From Kluyvera genomosp. 1 (GTDB lineage Bacteria; Pseudomonadota; Gammaproteobacteria; Enterobacterales; Enterobacteriaceae): 64,000 bases of DNA. The stretch's first letter is position 1. Every line of letters begins with the position of its first letter. Shown here in pieces: positions 9,661 through 19,170 of the stretch. The position numbers and the translations under genes are program-made. Below the pieces are notes generated by a model. The model was not told the DNA's origin. It searched no databases and worked only from the letters and a program-made list of their open reading frames with translations. The DNA lies in NCBI RefSeq assembly GCF_001266615.1, contig NZ_LGHZ01000022.1, forward strand, positions 1 through 64,000, given 5' to 3'.

Positions 9661-11034
9661 ATGTCTGTGCAGTTAATCGACTGGGATCTGGCCCTGATCC
9701 AGAAATACAACTATTCCGGGCCACGCTATACCTCATATCCCACCGCGCTGGAATTCTCTGACGCCTTTGGCGAAAGCGAGTTTGTTAACGCCGTTGCGCG
9801 TTATCCAGAACGGCCTCTGTCGCTGTACGTGCATATCCCGTTCTGCCATAAGCTTTGTTATTTCTGCGGCTGCAATAAAATCGTCACCCGGCAGCAGCAC
9901 AAAGCCGATCAATATCTCGACGTTCTGGAACAGGAAATCCGCCAGCGTGCGCCGCTGTTTTCCGGGCGTCATGTCAGCCAATTGCACTGGGGCGGTGGTA
10001 CTCCTACCTATCTGAATAAAGCGCAAATCAGCCGCCTGATGACGCTGCTACGCGAGTGCTTCCATTTCGATGCAGACGCGGAGATTTCGATTGAAGTCGA
10101 CCCGCGCGAAATCGAGCTGGATGTGATTGACCATCTGCGCAGTGAAGGCTTCAACCGCCTGAGCATGGGTGTGCAGGACTTCAACAAAGAAGTGCAGCGG
10201 CTGGTGAACCGCGAACAGGATGAAGAATTTATCTTTGCGTTGCTCAACCGCGCGCGTGAAATTGGCTTCACTTCGACCAATATCGATCTGATCTATGGCC
10301 TGCCAAAGCAGACGCCGGAAAGTTTTGCCTTCACTTTAAAACGCGTTGCCGAGCTGAATCCCGACCGCCTGAGCGTGTTTAACTACGCACATCTGCCGAC
10401 GCTGTTTGCCGCGCAGCGTAAAATCAAAGATGCCGATCTGCCGTCAGCGCAGCAGAAGCTGGATATCCTACAGGAGACCATTGGCTCACTGACCGATGCC
10501 GGCTATCAGTTTATCGGCATGGATCACTTCGCACGCCCGGACAATGAACTGGCGGTGGCGCAGCGTGAAGGCGTACTGCACCGCAACTTCCAGGGCTACA
10601 CCACCCAGGGTGATACTGACTTGCTGGGTATGGGCGTTTCCGCCATCAGCATGATTGGCGACTGCTATGCGCAGAACCAAAAAGAGCTGAAGCTTTACTA
10701 TCAGCAGGTGGCTGAGCAGGGGAATGCGCTGTGGCGCGGTATTGCGTTGACCCGTGATGACTGTATTCGTCGTGACGTGATTAAGGCGCTAATTTGTAAT
10801 TTCGGCCTGAATTTTGCGGCGATAGAACAGCAGTGGGATCTGAACTTTAGCGAATACTTTGCTGAGGATCTGGCGCTATTGGCGCCTCTAGCGAACGATG
10901 GGCTGGTGGACGTTGATGAGAGCGGGATTCAGGTGACCGCAAAAGGTCGTCTGTTGATTCGTAATATTTGCATGTGCTTTGATGCTTACCTGCGTCAAAA
11001 GGCGCGGATGCAGCAGTTCTCTCGGGTCATCTAA
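9661..11034 (+). CDS. hemN: Oxygen-independent coproporphyrinogen III oxidase HemN
   Basis: Radical-SAM enzyme converting coproporphyrinogen III to protoporphyrinogen IX without oxygen, in haem synthesis. The 457-residue protein equals the E. coli length. It has the SAM/4Fe-4S motif CHKLCYFCGC (Cys62, Cys66, Cys69), the HWGGGTPTYL motif and the C-terminal HemN domain. The ATG at 9661 is chosen because AGGAG sits six bases upstream; an in-frame GTG two codons earlier overlaps that site. Confidence 0.97.
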   Translation: MSVQLIDWDLALIQKYNYSGPRYTSYPTALEFSDAFGESEFVNAVARYPERPLSLYVHIPFCHKLCYFCGCNKIVTRQQHKADQYLDVLEQEIRQRAPLFSGRHVSQLHWGGGTPTYLNKAQISRLMTLLRECFHFDADAEISIEVDPREIELDVIDHLRSEGFNRLSMGVQDFNKEVQRLVNREQDEEFIFALLNRAREIGFTSTNIDLIYGLPKQTPESFAFTLKRVAELNPDRLSVFNYAHLPTLFAAQRKIKDADLPSAQQKLDILQETIGSLTDAGYQFIGMDHFARPDNELAVAQREGVLHRNFQGYTTQGDTDLLGMGVSAISMIGDCYAQNQKELKLYYQQVAEQGNALWRGIALTRDDCIRRDVIKALICNFGLNFAAIEQQWDLNFSEYFAEDLALLAPLANDGLVDVDESGIQVTAKGRLLIRNICMCFDAYLRQKARMQQFSRVI

Positions 11035-11070
11035 AAAACAGCCCGGAGGCATTGCGCCGACCGGGCCTGT
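11035..11070. repeat. Imperfect hairpin downstream of hemN
   Basis: GC-rich inverted repeat (ACAGCCCGG with CCGGGCCTGT, one bulge, inner GGC/GCC arms) immediately after hemN. It lacks a T run on the hemN strand, so it looks more like a REP-type stem than a strong terminator. Confidence 0.4.
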
Positions 11071-11113
11071 TCTACATATGGCTGGGTGGGCGTTAGCGCC
11101 ATCCAGCACAAAA

Positions 11114-11221
11114 TTAGCTAAACAGCCCAACCAGCGCTGCGCAAAGTACCGCAGCCATCGCCGTTTGCGGCGAATGACCAGCAGCGCCGCTCGACGCCAG
11201 GTTAATCAATGATTCAAGCAT
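11114..11221 (-). CDS. yshB: Small membrane protein YshB
   Basis: A 35-residue protein beginning MLESLINLAS and ending in a hydrophobic segment (TAMAAVLCAALVGLFS). It closely resembles E. coli YshB (36 residues) and occupies the same place between hemN and glnG on the same strand. A G-rich ribosome-binding site (GGGGGG) precedes the ATG at 11221. In Salmonella YshB has been linked to intracellular replication and virulence; the molecular role is unknown. It is probably an inner-membrane protein. Confidence 0.88.
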   Translation of the reverse strand: MLESLINLASSGAAGHSPQTAMAAVLCAALVGLFS

Positions 11222-11334
11222 TTTCGTCCCCCCGTGGATTGCCGGGCAGCATGATACTTAACTCATCGGAACAGTAAAGTATAAAATTGCAGCAGTTTGC
11301 GCGAATCGAGCAATATTTACACTTCACCCAGGCC

Positions 11335-12747
11335 TTACTCCATTCCTAACTCTTTCAACTTACGCGTCAGGGTATTACGACCCCAGCCGAGCAGGCGAGC
11401 CGCTTCCTGTTTATGCCCCTGCGTATGACGCAGCGCGGTGGTGAGCAGCGTACGTTCCATCTCTGGCTGTGCTTCAGAAAGCAGGTTTTGATGACCGGAA
11501 CGTAGTGCACGGTCCGCCCACTGTGCCAGCAGCGTGGCCCAGCTATCCGGGAGCGAAGAAGAGGTGGTGCTGTCGGGCATGCTGGCTTCAAACAGCTCGC
11601 TGGGCAGATCCTGAATCAGCACTTCTTGTCCTGCAGCCATTACCGTTAACCAGCGGCAGGTGTTCTCCAGTTGACGTACGTTACCCGGCCAGGCGAGGCG
11701 GGTGAGCGCCGCTTCGGTTTCGGGATGCAGCAGTTTGGCTTCAACACCGAGTTCCCGTGCGGCAACCTGCAGGAAATGATGCGCCAGGCGGGGAATATCT
11801 TCCCGGCGCTCGCGCAGAGGCGGCAGATGCACGCGGATGACGTTCAGACGGTGGAATAAGTCCTCACGGAATTTACCTTCCTGCACCCGCTGTTCAAGGT
11901 TCTGATGGGTGGCGGCAATAATACGCACATCCACTTTCACCGGAGCATAGCCGCCGACGCGGTAGAATTGGCCATCGGCCAGTACGCGCAGCAGGCGAGT
12001 TTGCACATCCATCGGCATATCGCCGATCTCATCGAGGAAGAGGGTGCCGCCATCGGCCTGTTCAAAACGCCCCTGGCGTACGGTATTGGCGCCGGTAAAA
12101 GCCCCTTTCTCATGCCCAAACAGCTCGGACTCAATCAGGTCTTTCGGGATCGCCGCCATATTCAGCGCGATAAACGGTGCCTTTACACGCGGGCTGTGGC
12201 GGTGCAACGCATGAGCAACCAGCTCTTTACCGGTACCAGATTCACCGTTAATCAATACGCTGATTGAAGAACGAGAAAGGCGACCAATAATGCGGAACAC
12301 ATCCTGCATTGCCGGCGCTTCACCGATAATATCGGTTGTCGGGTCGTTAACCTGAACGTTGCGTGGCTGCTGCTGTTCCTGGTAGTGGCTAATGGCGCGC
12401 TCAACCAGCGCAACCGCTTCGTCGATATCAAACGGTTTTGGCAGGTAATCAAACGCCCCTTGCTGGTAGGCGCTGACGGCGGCATCCAGATCGGAGTGCG
12501 CCGTCATTATGATGACCGGAAGCATCGGATGGCGCTGTTTGATTTGCGTTAACAGTGCCAGACCGTCCATTCCGGGCATACGAATATCGGACATCAGCAC
12601 GTCAGGCGTTTTGGTCGCCAGTGCGTCGAGCACTTCTTTCCCGCCTTCAAACGTGGTACAGGTCAGCCCCGCGCCGGTGAGTGCGCGTTCAAGCACCCAA
12701 CGGATGGAGCTATCGTCATCTACGACCCAGACTATCCCTCGTTGCAT
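11335..12747 (-). CDS. glnG: Nitrogen regulation response regulator NtrC (GlnG)
   Basis: Sigma-54-dependent activator of nitrogen-limitation genes. The 470-residue protein has a receiver domain (about 1-120, phospho-acceptor Asp54 in MSDIRMPG), an AAA+ domain (about 140-380, Walker A GESGTGKE, GAFTGA loop that contacts sigma-54, FLDEIGDMP), and a C-terminal Fis-type helix-turn-helix (KQEAARLLGWGRNTLTRKL). The ATG at 12747 is preferred over a GTG two codons earlier because AAGGTG is correctly spaced from it. Last gene of glnALG, 9 bp after glnL. Confidence 0.97.
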   Translation of the reverse strand: MQRGIVWVVDDDSSIRWVLERALTGAGLTCTTFEGGKEVLDALATKTPDVLMSDIRMPGMDGLALLTQIKQRHPMLPVIIMTAHSDLDAAVSAYQQGAFDYLPKPFDIDEAVALVERAISHYQEQQQPRNVQVNDPTTDIIGEAPAMQDVFRIIGRLSRSSISVLINGESGTGKELVAHALHRHSPRVKAPFIALNMAAIPKDLIESELFGHEKGAFTGANTVRQGRFEQADGGTLFLDEIGDMPMDVQTRLLRVLADGQFYRVGGYAPVKVDVRIIAATHQNLEQRVQEGKFREDLFHRLNVIRVHLPPLRERREDIPRLAHHFLQVAARELGVEAKLLHPETEAALTRLAWPGNVRQLENTCRWLTVMAAGQEVLIQDLPSELFEASMPDSTTSSSLPDSWATLLAQWADRALRSGHQNLLSEAQPEMERTLLTTALRHTQGHKQEAARLLGWGRNTLTRKLKELGME

Positions 12748-12756
12748 AAACACACC

Positions 12757-13806
12757 TTATTTTTTAATTGGCAGGTAAACCGAGAACTCGGTATGGCCCG
12801 GCCAACTGGTAAATTCAATTTTGCCGGAGTGCTGATCGATAAGGCTGCGCGCAATCGACAGACCCAGCCCGGTGCCACCTTCACGACCGCTGACCATCGG
12901 ATAGAACAGGGTGTCCTGTAAATGGGATGGAATGCCAGGGCCGTTATCTTCAACATCGATGCGGGCTGCCAGGCGGTAGCGAACGCCGTGAAGCGTGAGC
13001 TGAAAAGCCGTGCGGGTGCGCAGGACAATTTCGCCGCCTTCTGGCCCTAAAGCCTGAAGGGCGTTACGCACAATATTCAGCAGAACTTGTTCTATTTGGT
13101 CAGGATCGTGTGGAAGCTCCGGCAGGCTTGGATCGTAATCACGCACCAGCTTGATGTTATCCGGCAGCTCCATTGACACCAGCTTCACCACACGCTCGGC
13201 GACTTTATGGATACTTTCCGTGACGTGTGTCCCGGGATGCTGCGGCCCAAGCAGGCGGTCAACCAAATTACGCAGGCGGTCGGCCTGTTCGATAATAACG
13301 TTGGTGTATTCCGTTAGTGCCGGGTCGGGCAGTGCTTTGCTTAATAGCTGTGCTGCGCCGCGTAAGCCACCTAGCGGATTTTTTATCTCATGCGCAAGGC
13401 CACGTACCAGATCGCGCGCCGCGATTTGCTGAGCGTGCTGGAGCTGCTCCTGGCTTAAACGGCGTTGGTTATCCATCGGCGCCATTTCCAGCAGAATATA
13501 ACCATCCGGCAGACGCTGCGCCGTGAGCGAGAGAATGTGTGAACGACTGTCGATGACCAGCGTCACCTCGTTATCGGTAAAACCCTGACCCGTTTGCAGG
13601 CTTTCCTGCATCAGGCCAATATTGAGCGAAAAATAGCTCAGGAGCTCAGGTAACGGGGTGCCAAAAAGCTTACGCGCGCTTTGTGCCAGCAACTGCTGGG
13701 CGGCAGGGTTCGCGTAGTGAACGGCCAGGTCGTCATCGACCAGGAGGATGCTGTTGATTAACGAATTGAGGATCTGCCCAGCATCGGGCAGTGCGCCTGT
13801 TGCCAT
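12757..13806 (-). CDS. glnL: Nitrogen regulation sensor histidine kinase NtrB (GlnL)
   Basis: Cytoplasmic kinase/phosphatase for NtrC, controlled by the PII protein. The 349-residue protein has the E. coli length. It has a PAS domain (about 10-80), a phospho-acceptor His139 in [15 protein letters not shown], an N box ([10 protein letters not shown]), G1 box (DNGPGI) and G2 box ([10 protein letters not shown]). An NtrC palindrome lies just upstream (13830-13846), allowing repression of the weak internal promoter glnLp. It has no membrane segments. Confidence 0.97.
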   Translation of the reverse strand: MATGALPDAGQILNSLINSILLVDDDLAVHYANPAAQQLLAQSARKLFGTPLPELLSYFSLNIGLMQESLQTGQGFTDNEVTLVIDSRSHILSLTAQRLPDGYILLEMAPMDNQRRLSQEQLQHAQQIAARDLVRGLAHEIKNPLGGLRGAAQLLSKALPDPALTEYTNVIIEQADRLRNLVDRLLGPQHPGTHVTESIHKVAERVVKLVSMELPDNIKLVRDYDPSLPELPHDPDQIEQVLLNIVRNALQALGPEGGEIVLRTRTAFQLTLHGVRYRLAARIDVEDNGPGIPSHLQDTLFYPMVSGREGGTGLGLSIARSLIDQHSGKIEFTSWPGHTEFSVYLPIKK

Positions 13807-13829
13807 TTAGCAGTCTCCTGAAAAGGCTT

Positions 13830-13846
13830 GCACTGTTTTAGTGCAG
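13830..13846. promoter_or_regulatory. NtrC-binding palindrome at glnLp
   Basis: TGCACTGTTTTAGTGCA, a near-perfect match to the NtrC consensus TGCACCAnnnTGGTGCA, 24 bp upstream of the glnL start. In E. coli NtrC bound here represses glnL transcription. Confidence 0.85.
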
Positions 13847-13893
13847 TATAGCTTTTTATTGCTAAAAAGCGCGAAAGATCAGGTTGTTGGTGG

Positions 13894-14011
13894 AGAAAAA
13901 AGCCCATCCTGAGATGGGCTGAAAGTTTCCACGGCAACTCAATTCCAGGCATTGCGCCAGAGCCTGGTGGTCATGGCGCGATGTCAGCTGGACAGTACAA
14001 CTCAAATTTTC
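13894..14011 (-). ncRNA. glnZ: glnA 3'UTR with terminator, candidate GlnZ sRNA
   Basis: The 118-nt region after the glnA stop contains two nested inverted repeats (13945-13950 with 13962-13967; 13951-13959 with 13974-13982) and ends with a clear terminator (8-bp stem AGCCCATC/GATGGGCT, T run, 13894-13920). In E. coli and Salmonella an sRNA, GlnZ, is processed from the glnA 3'UTR and links nitrogen to carbon metabolism. Presence is inferred from position and architecture; the 5' end is not defined and may lie in the coding region. Confidence 0.55.
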
Positions 14012-15421
14012 TTAAACGCTGTAGTACAGTTCGAACTCAACCGGGTGCGGCGTCATGCGTACACGGTCATTTTCTTCGGTACGCAGCGTGATGTAAGCGT
14101 CGATAGCTTCATCAGTGAATACGCCACCCGCAGTCAGGAATTCACGGTCTGCGTCCAGCGCATTCAGTGCTTCTTCCAGAGAGCCTGCAACCTGTGGGAT
14201 CTCTTTCGCTTCTTCTGGCGGCAGATCGTACAGGTTTTTGTCCATGGCTTCGCCTGGGTGGATTTTGTTCTTGATACCGTCAAGACCCGCCATCAGCAGT
14301 GCTGCGAAGCACAGGTATGGGTTAGCTGCTGGATCCGGGAAGCGCACTTCAATACGGCGTGCTTTCGGAGAAGCAACCACTGGGATACGGATAGAAGCAG
14401 AACGGTTACGGGCAGAGTAAGCCAGCATAACTGGGGCTTCGTAGCCTGGGACCAGACGCTTGTAGGAGTTGGTGGTTGGGTTCGCCAGGGCGTTGATCGC
14501 TTTAGCGTGTTTGATAACACCACCGATGTAGAACAGCGCCTGCTCGGACAGACCGGCATATTTGTCACCGGAGAACAGGTTCACGCCGTTCTTGGACAGA
14601 GACATGTGGCAGTGCATACCGGAACCGTTATCGCCAAACATTGGTTTTGGCATGAAGGTCGCAGTTTTACCGAAGCGATGAGCCACGTTGTGAACAACGT
14701 ATTTGTAGATCTGAATTTCGTCCGCTTTTTTGGTCATGGTGTTAAAGCGGGTAGCGATTTCGTTCTGGCCAGCAGTCGCCACTTCGTGGTGGTGTGCTTC
14801 AACAACCAGGCCCATCTCTTCCATGATCAGACACATGGTAGAACGGATGTCCTGGGAAGAGTCGACCGGAGGAACTGGGAAGTAACCGCCTTTCACACCA
14901 GGACGGTGACCTTTGTTACCACCTTCGTATTTGGTGGAGGAGTTCCATGCGCCTTCGATATCATCGATAGCTACGTGGGAACCAGAGATGGATGCGCCGA
15001 AACGAATGTCATCAAACAGGAAGAATTCTGGCTCTGGCCCGAACAGAACGGTGTCCGCGATGCCGGTAGCGCGCAGGTATTCTTCAGCGCGTTTTGCGAT
15101 GGAGCGTGGGTCGCGGTCGTAGCCCTGCAGCGTACCTGGTTCCAGGATGTCGCAACGAATGATCAGGGTAGATTCTTCAAAGAACGGGTCAATGAGCGCA
15201 GTAGAAGCATCTGGCATCAGAACCATGTCTGATTCGTTAATGCCTTTCCAGCCGCCGATTGAGGAGCCGTCAAACATTTTGCCTTCTTCAAAGAATTCGG
15301 CATTCACCTGATGAGCAGGAATAGTGACGTGCTGTTCTTTACCTTTGGTATCGGTGAAGCGCAAATCAACAAACTTCACTTCGTGCTCGTTCAGCATCGT
15401 CAAAACGTGTTCAGCGGACAT
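14012..15421 (-). CDS. glnA: Glutamine synthetase
   Basis: Type I glutamine synthetase: ATP-dependent synthesis of glutamine from glutamate and ammonia, a dodecamer in the cytoplasm. The 469-residue product equals E. coli GlnA. It has the beta-grasp N-terminal signature [12 protein letters not shown], the catalytic metal-binding [11 protein letters not shown], the ATP-binding [16 protein letters not shown], and the adenylylation site Tyr397 or 398 in NLYDLPPEE. The ATG at 15421 gives the family start MSAEHV; an in-frame ATG three codons earlier lies directly on the Shine-Dalgarno. Confidence 0.98.
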   Translation of the reverse strand: MSAEHVLTMLNEHEVKFVDLRFTDTKGKEQHVTIPAHQVNAEFFEEGKMFDGSSIGGWKGINESDMVLMPDASTALIDPFFEESTLIIRCDILEPGTLQGYDRDPRSIAKRAEEYLRATGIADTVLFGPEPEFFLFDDIRFGASISGSHVAIDDIEGAWNSSTKYEGGNKGHRPGVKGGYFPVPPVDSSQDIRSTMCLIMEEMGLVVEAHHHEVATAGQNEIATRFNTMTKKADEIQIYKYVVHNVAHRFGKTATFMPKPMFGDNGSGMHCHMSLSKNGVNLFSGDKYAGLSEQALFYIGGVIKHAKAINALANPTTNSYKRLVPGYEAPVMLAYSARNRSASIRIPVVASPKARRIEVRFPDPAANPYLCFAALLMAGLDGIKNKIHPGEAMDKNLYDLPPEEAKEIPQVAGSLEEALNALDADREFLTAGGVFTDEAIDAYITLRTEENDRVRMTPHPVEFELYYSV

Positions 15422-15510
15422 ACTTAACATCTCCCGGATTTATCATTGTCGTCGTGGTAACGAGGTCTTCAATCACTGCTTAATTGGCGTTGTTGCCTTA
15501 AAAAAGATAA

Positions 15511-15527
15511 AGCGAAATCTGTGCCAA
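15511..15527 (-). promoter_or_regulatory. Sigma-54 promoter glnAp2
   Basis: On the minus strand TTGGCAC, four bases, then TTCGCT: the -24 GG and -12 GC elements of a sigma-54 promoter at exact spacing, about 90 bp upstream of the glnA start. The sequence matches E. coli glnAp2. Confidence 0.92.
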
Positions 15528-15557
15528 CTTTTAAATTACCCCCAAAAGGCGTTATCA

Positions 15558-15648
15558 TGCGCACCATAGTGCAAAAGGGCTGCACCACGATAGCTTGTTT
15601 GCACCATTATAGTGCTTATCTGTGATTGTTGAGCACCATATTGGTGCA
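15558..15648. promoter_or_regulatory. Array of NtrC sites upstream of glnA
   Basis: Two strong palindromes, at 15632-15648 (AGCACCATATTGGTGCA) and 15600-15616 (TGCACCATTATAGTGCT), are spaced about three helical turns apart, as the E. coli enhancer sites 1 and 2. Weaker half-site pairs follow at 15581-15594 and 15559-15573, matching the low-affinity governor sites. The remaining bases of the 378-bp gap to typA hold the typA promoter region and no gene. Confidence 0.88.
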
Positions 15649-15799
15649 AATTGCGATTAGGTGCCCTTTTTATGCTCCGTGAAAGCGATCACAAAGAAAC
15701 TCTGCAATACTTGTTTGCGGAGGATCTCTGTGATCCTGTTTTGTAGTGCGATTAATCCGTGTACAATAACGCGCTATTTCTAATGCCCGAGGCAAAGTT

Positions 15800-17623
15800 G
15801 TGATCGAAAATTTGCGTAACATCGCCATCATCGCGCACGTTGACCATGGTAAAACTACCCTGGTTGATAAGCTGCTGCAGCAATCCGGTACGTTTGATGC
15901 GCGTGCTGAAACACAAGAGCGTGTGATGGACTCCAACGATTTGGAGAAAGAGCGTGGGATTACCATCCTCGCGAAAAACACCGCAATCAAATGGAATGAT
16001 TACCGTATCAACATCGTTGATACCCCAGGGCACGCCGACTTCGGTGGTGAAGTTGAGCGCGTCATGTCCATGGTTGACTCCGTGCTGCTGGTTGTTGATG
16101 CAATGGATGGCCCGATGCCGCAGACGCGCTTCGTGACCAAAAAAGCATTTGCCCACGGTCTGAAGCCTATCGTTGTTATCAACAAAGTTGACCGTCCAGG
16201 CGCACGTCCTGATTGGGTTGTTGACCAGGTATTCGACCTGTTCGTTAACCTTGACGCGACCGACGAACAGCTGGACTTCCCTATCATTTATGCTTCCGCG
16301 CTGAATGGTATTGCGGGTGTTGATCACGAAGATATGGCGGCAGATATGACCCCGCTGTATCAAGCTATCGTTGATCACGTACCGGCTCCAGACGTAGACC
16401 TGGATGGCCCGCTGCAGATGCAAATCTCCCAGCTGGACTACAACAACTACGTTGGTGTTATCGGTATCGGCCGTATCAAACGCGGTAAAGTGAAGCCAAA
16501 CCAGCAGATCACTATCATTGATAGCGAAGGCAAAACCCGTAACGGTAAAGTCGGTAAAGTTCTGACTCACCTGGGTCTGGAGCGTATTGATAGCGACCAG
16601 GCAGAAGCGGGCGATATCATCGCAATCACTGGTCTGGGCGAACTGAACATCTCTGACACCATCTGCGACCCGCAGAATGTTGAAGCGCTGCCAGCGCTGT
16701 CTGTAGATGAACCAACCGTAACCATGTTCTTCAACGTCAACACCTCTCCATTCTGTGGTAAAGAAGGTAAATACGTTACTTCTCGTCAGATTCTTGACCG
16801 TCTGAAGAAAGAACTGGTACACAACGTGGCACTGCGCGTTGAAGAAACCGAAGACGCTGATGCGTTCCGCGTTTCTGGCCGTGGTGAACTGCACCTGTCC
16901 GTTCTGATTGAAAACATGCGTCGTGAAGGTTTCGAAATGGCGGTTTCCCGTCCGAAAGTTATCTTCCGCGAAATCGATGGTCGTAAACAAGAGCCATTCG
17001 AAAACGTAACGCTGGACGTCGAAGAGCAGCACCAGGGTTCTGTCATGCAGGCACTGGGTGAGCGTAAAGGCGACCTGAAAAACATGAATCCAGACGGAAA
17101 AGGCCGCGTACGTCTCGACTACGTGATCCCAAGCCGTGGCCTGATTGGCTTCCGTAACGAATTCATGACCATGACTTCCGGTACCGGCCTGCTGTACTCC
17201 ACCTTCAGCCATTACGACGATGTTCGTCCGGGCGAAGTGGGCCAGCGTCAGAATGGCGTACTGATCTCCAATGGCCAGGGTAAAGCAGTTGCGTTCGCAC
17301 TGTTCAGCCTGCAGGACCGCGGTAAGCTGTTCCTGGGCCACGGTGCAGAAGTTTACGAAGGTCAGATCATCGGTATTCACAGCCGTTCTAACGACCTGAC
17401 TGTAAACTGCCTGACCGGTAAGAAACTGACCAACATGCGTGCTTCCGGTACTGACGAAGCCACCACTCTGGTCCCAGCGCTGAAAATGACTCTGGAGCAA
17501 GCTCTGGAATTCATCGATGACGACGAACTGGTAGAAGTGACCCCAACTTCTGTCCGTATCCGTAAACGTCACCTGACTGAAAACGATCGCAAACGTGCGA
17601 ACCGTGGTCCTAAAGAAGATTAA
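15800..17623 (+). CDS. typA: Ribosome-associated GTPase TypA/BipA
   Basis: Translational GTPase of the EF-G/LepA group, needed for 50S assembly and growth at low temperature. The 607-residue protein has E. coli length. It has G1 AHVDHGKTT (about 12-20), G2 around ERGITI, G3 [12 protein letters not shown] and G4 NKVDRPGA, followed by beta-barrel, EF-G III and V domains and the unique C-terminal domain. It starts at GTG 15800, with GAGG seven bases upstream. Divergent from glnA. Confidence 0.97.
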   Translation: MIENLRNIAIIAHVDHGKTTLVDKLLQQSGTFDARAETQERVMDSNDLEKERGITILAKNTAIKWNDYRINIVDTPGHADFGGEVERVMSMVDSVLLVVDAMDGPMPQTRFVTKKAFAHGLKPIVVINKVDRPGARPDWVVDQVFDLFVNLDATDEQLDFPIIYASALNGIAGVDHEDMAADMTPLYQAIVDHVPAPDVDLDGPLQMQISQLDYNNYVGVIGIGRIKRGKVKPNQQITIIDSEGKTRNGKVGKVLTHLGLERIDSDQAEAGDIIAITGLGELNISDTICDPQNVEALPALSVDEPTVTMFFNVNTSPFCGKEGKYVTSRQILDRLKKELVHNVALRVEETEDADAFRVSGRGELHLSVLIENMRREGFEMAVSRPKVIFREIDGRKQEPFENVTLDVEEQHQGSVMQALGERKGDLKNMNPDGKGRVRLDYVIPSRGLIGFRNEFMTMTSGTGLLYSTFSHYDDVRPGEVGQRQNGVLISNGQGKAVAFALFSLQDRGKLFLGHGAEVYEGQIIGIHSRSNDLTVNCLTGKKLTNMRASGTDEATTLVPALKMTLEQALEFIDDDELVEVTPTSVRIRKRHLTENDRKRANRGPKED

Positions 17624-17645
17624 TTTCTCTCTTTAACGGATACAA

Positions 17646-17675
17646 AAACCTGCCAGCAATGGCAGGTTTTTTTTT
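17646..17675. terminator. Bidirectional terminator between typA and yihO
   Basis: Ten-bp perfect stem (17646-17655 with 17660-17669), GCAA tetraloop, nine T residues on the plus side; the reverse strand also gives a short T run after the stem. It ends typA and probably the yih operon. Confidence 0.85.
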
Positions 17676-17732
17676 GCCTGTTCCACACCTGACAGGCATG
17701 GGTAAGCCATTGGTAACTAGCGGCAATGGCTT

Positions 17733-19154
17733 TTATACGTTTACGGTAGGAGTACTGTTGTTATTGCTGTTAATACACGGCTGTAGATTTTTTTTCTTTC
17801 TTTGGGTTATTTCCTCAATTATCAAAGCAAACCGGGCTTCGTTGAGCTTATAAAAGAATCCCATCGTGAGCGCCGCCAGAATAGCCAGCCCGCACGGCCA
17901 AAGGAAAATCAGCTGGCGCAGGCCCAGCAGCGTTCCGGCGCTTTGTGCGATGTTTGGCACATAGCCAATTTGCGTGAGCATAATCCCAGGAAGAAAACCC
18001 GCCAGCGCGGCGGAGATTTTGCGTGAGAAGGTATAACCGGTGTAGACCGACCCCTCAGCGCGAATGCCCGTTTTCCACTCGCCATAATCCACGGTATCCG
18101 GCACCAGCGCCCAGTTCAGGCTGTTAACGAACGCCGTGCCGAAAAAGGCCATGCACGAAAACGCCACAAACAGCGTCGACGTACTGCCCCAGACAAAATT
18201 CAGCACATCGCCCACTGCCCACAGGATCAATCCGCCAAGATAAACCTGCTTCTTGCCAAAGCGTTTGACCGCCGTCGGCACCAGCAGCACGCCAATCAAA
18301 ATGCAGCCCATGCTGAAAAAGCCCATCCACGACAGCAGATGCACATCGTTCAGCACGTACTGGGTGTAATAGACCTGAATAGCGAGCTTGATGTTGAACG
18401 CCGCCAGCGTGCAGAGGTTGGCGAGGCACAGCACCAGCAGCGGCGGGTTGCGGAAGATGGCACAGAACGATTTCAGCATGCTAGGTTTGTGATGATCGGG
18501 CGCGGCCTCGACGTAACGCTCTTTCACGCCGCTATAGCACCACCACATGCAGAACAGCCCGCCCGTGGCGAAAACCAGCGCAGCCACCAGATACCCCATC
18601 GACGGCTGGTCAGTGAACAGCGCCTGAAGGGGCATAAACCCGACCGTACACAACAGCAGCCCAAGCGTGGCACCGCCCTGACGCCACGCCGCCAGATGCG
18701 CGCGTTCCTGCGGGTTTTTGGTGATGGCCGGAACCATCGCACCGTAAGAGCAGTTCATCAGGCTGTAGAACAGGCCGAACAGCATAAACAGCGTGGTGGC
18801 GAGGGCGATTTTCACCGTCATGTCGAAATCGTTCGCCATAAACTGCGCCGAAGCGACCACGGCGACGGGCAGCGATGCATAAAGAATAAATGGCCTGAAT
18901 TTCCCTTTCGTTTCAACATTGCGCCGCGAGTCCAGCAGCACGCCGGTCAGCATATCGGTGAACGCCGTAAAGAACTTCGCCACCAGAAAAATGATGCCGC
19001 CATACACCGCTGGCATTTCCAGCTTGTCGGTATAGAACTTCAGCAGGTACAGCGTGCCAATGCTCAACATCAGGTTAGAACCCAGATCGCCAACGCCGTA
19101 GGCGCATTTCTCGCGCAGGCTCAGCTTCAGGGTTAACGGATCGGGATAGGTCAT
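17733..19154 (-). CDS. yihO: Sulfoquinovose importer YihO (GPH:cation symporter family)
   Basis: Twelve-helix transporter of the glycoside-pentoside-hexuronide symporter family (MelB-like). In E. coli YihO is the proposed importer for sulfoquinovose or its glycoside. About 473 residues, including the conserved YGVGDLGSN N-terminal motif and the cytoplasmic DSRR/KGKFRPF loop. It resembles E. coli YihO more than YihP, notably the near-identical ALVPDTVDYGEWKTGIRAEG block. Two adjacent ATGs occur; the second (19154) has the better distance from AGGAG. Last gene of the operon, 16 bp after yihP. Confidence 0.92.
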   Translation of the reverse strand: MTYPDPLTLKLSLREKCAYGVGDLGSNLMLSIGTLYLLKFYTDKLEMPAVYGGIIFLVAKFFTAFTDMLTGVLLDSRRNVETKGKFRPFILYASLPVAVVASAQFMANDFDMTVKIALATTLFMLFGLFYSLMNCSYGAMVPAITKNPQERAHLAAWRQGGATLGLLLCTVGFMPLQALFTDQPSMGYLVAALVFATGGLFCMWWCYSGVKERYVEAAPDHHKPSMLKSFCAIFRNPPLLVLCLANLCTLAAFNIKLAIQVYYTQYVLNDVHLLSWMGFFSMGCILIGVLLVPTAVKRFGKKQVYLGGLILWAVGDVLNFVWGSTSTLFVAFSCMAFFGTAFVNSLNWALVPDTVDYGEWKTGIRAEGSVYTGYTFSRKISAALAGFLPGIMLTQIGYVPNIAQSAGTLLGLRQLIFLWPCGLAILAALTMGFFYKLNEARFALIIEEITQRKKKNLQPCINSNNNSTPTVNV

Positions 19155-19170
19155 CATCGCTCCTCGTGGC

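Noticed and set aside
13952-15232. 426-codon open frame antisense to glnA
   Set aside because: It is a shadow of glnA codon bias, with no family features and no ribosome-binding site.
15752-17572. 606-codon open frame antisense to typA
   Set aside because: It is the mirror of a highly biased translational GTPase gene; the translated sequence is low in recognisable motifs and typA is certain.
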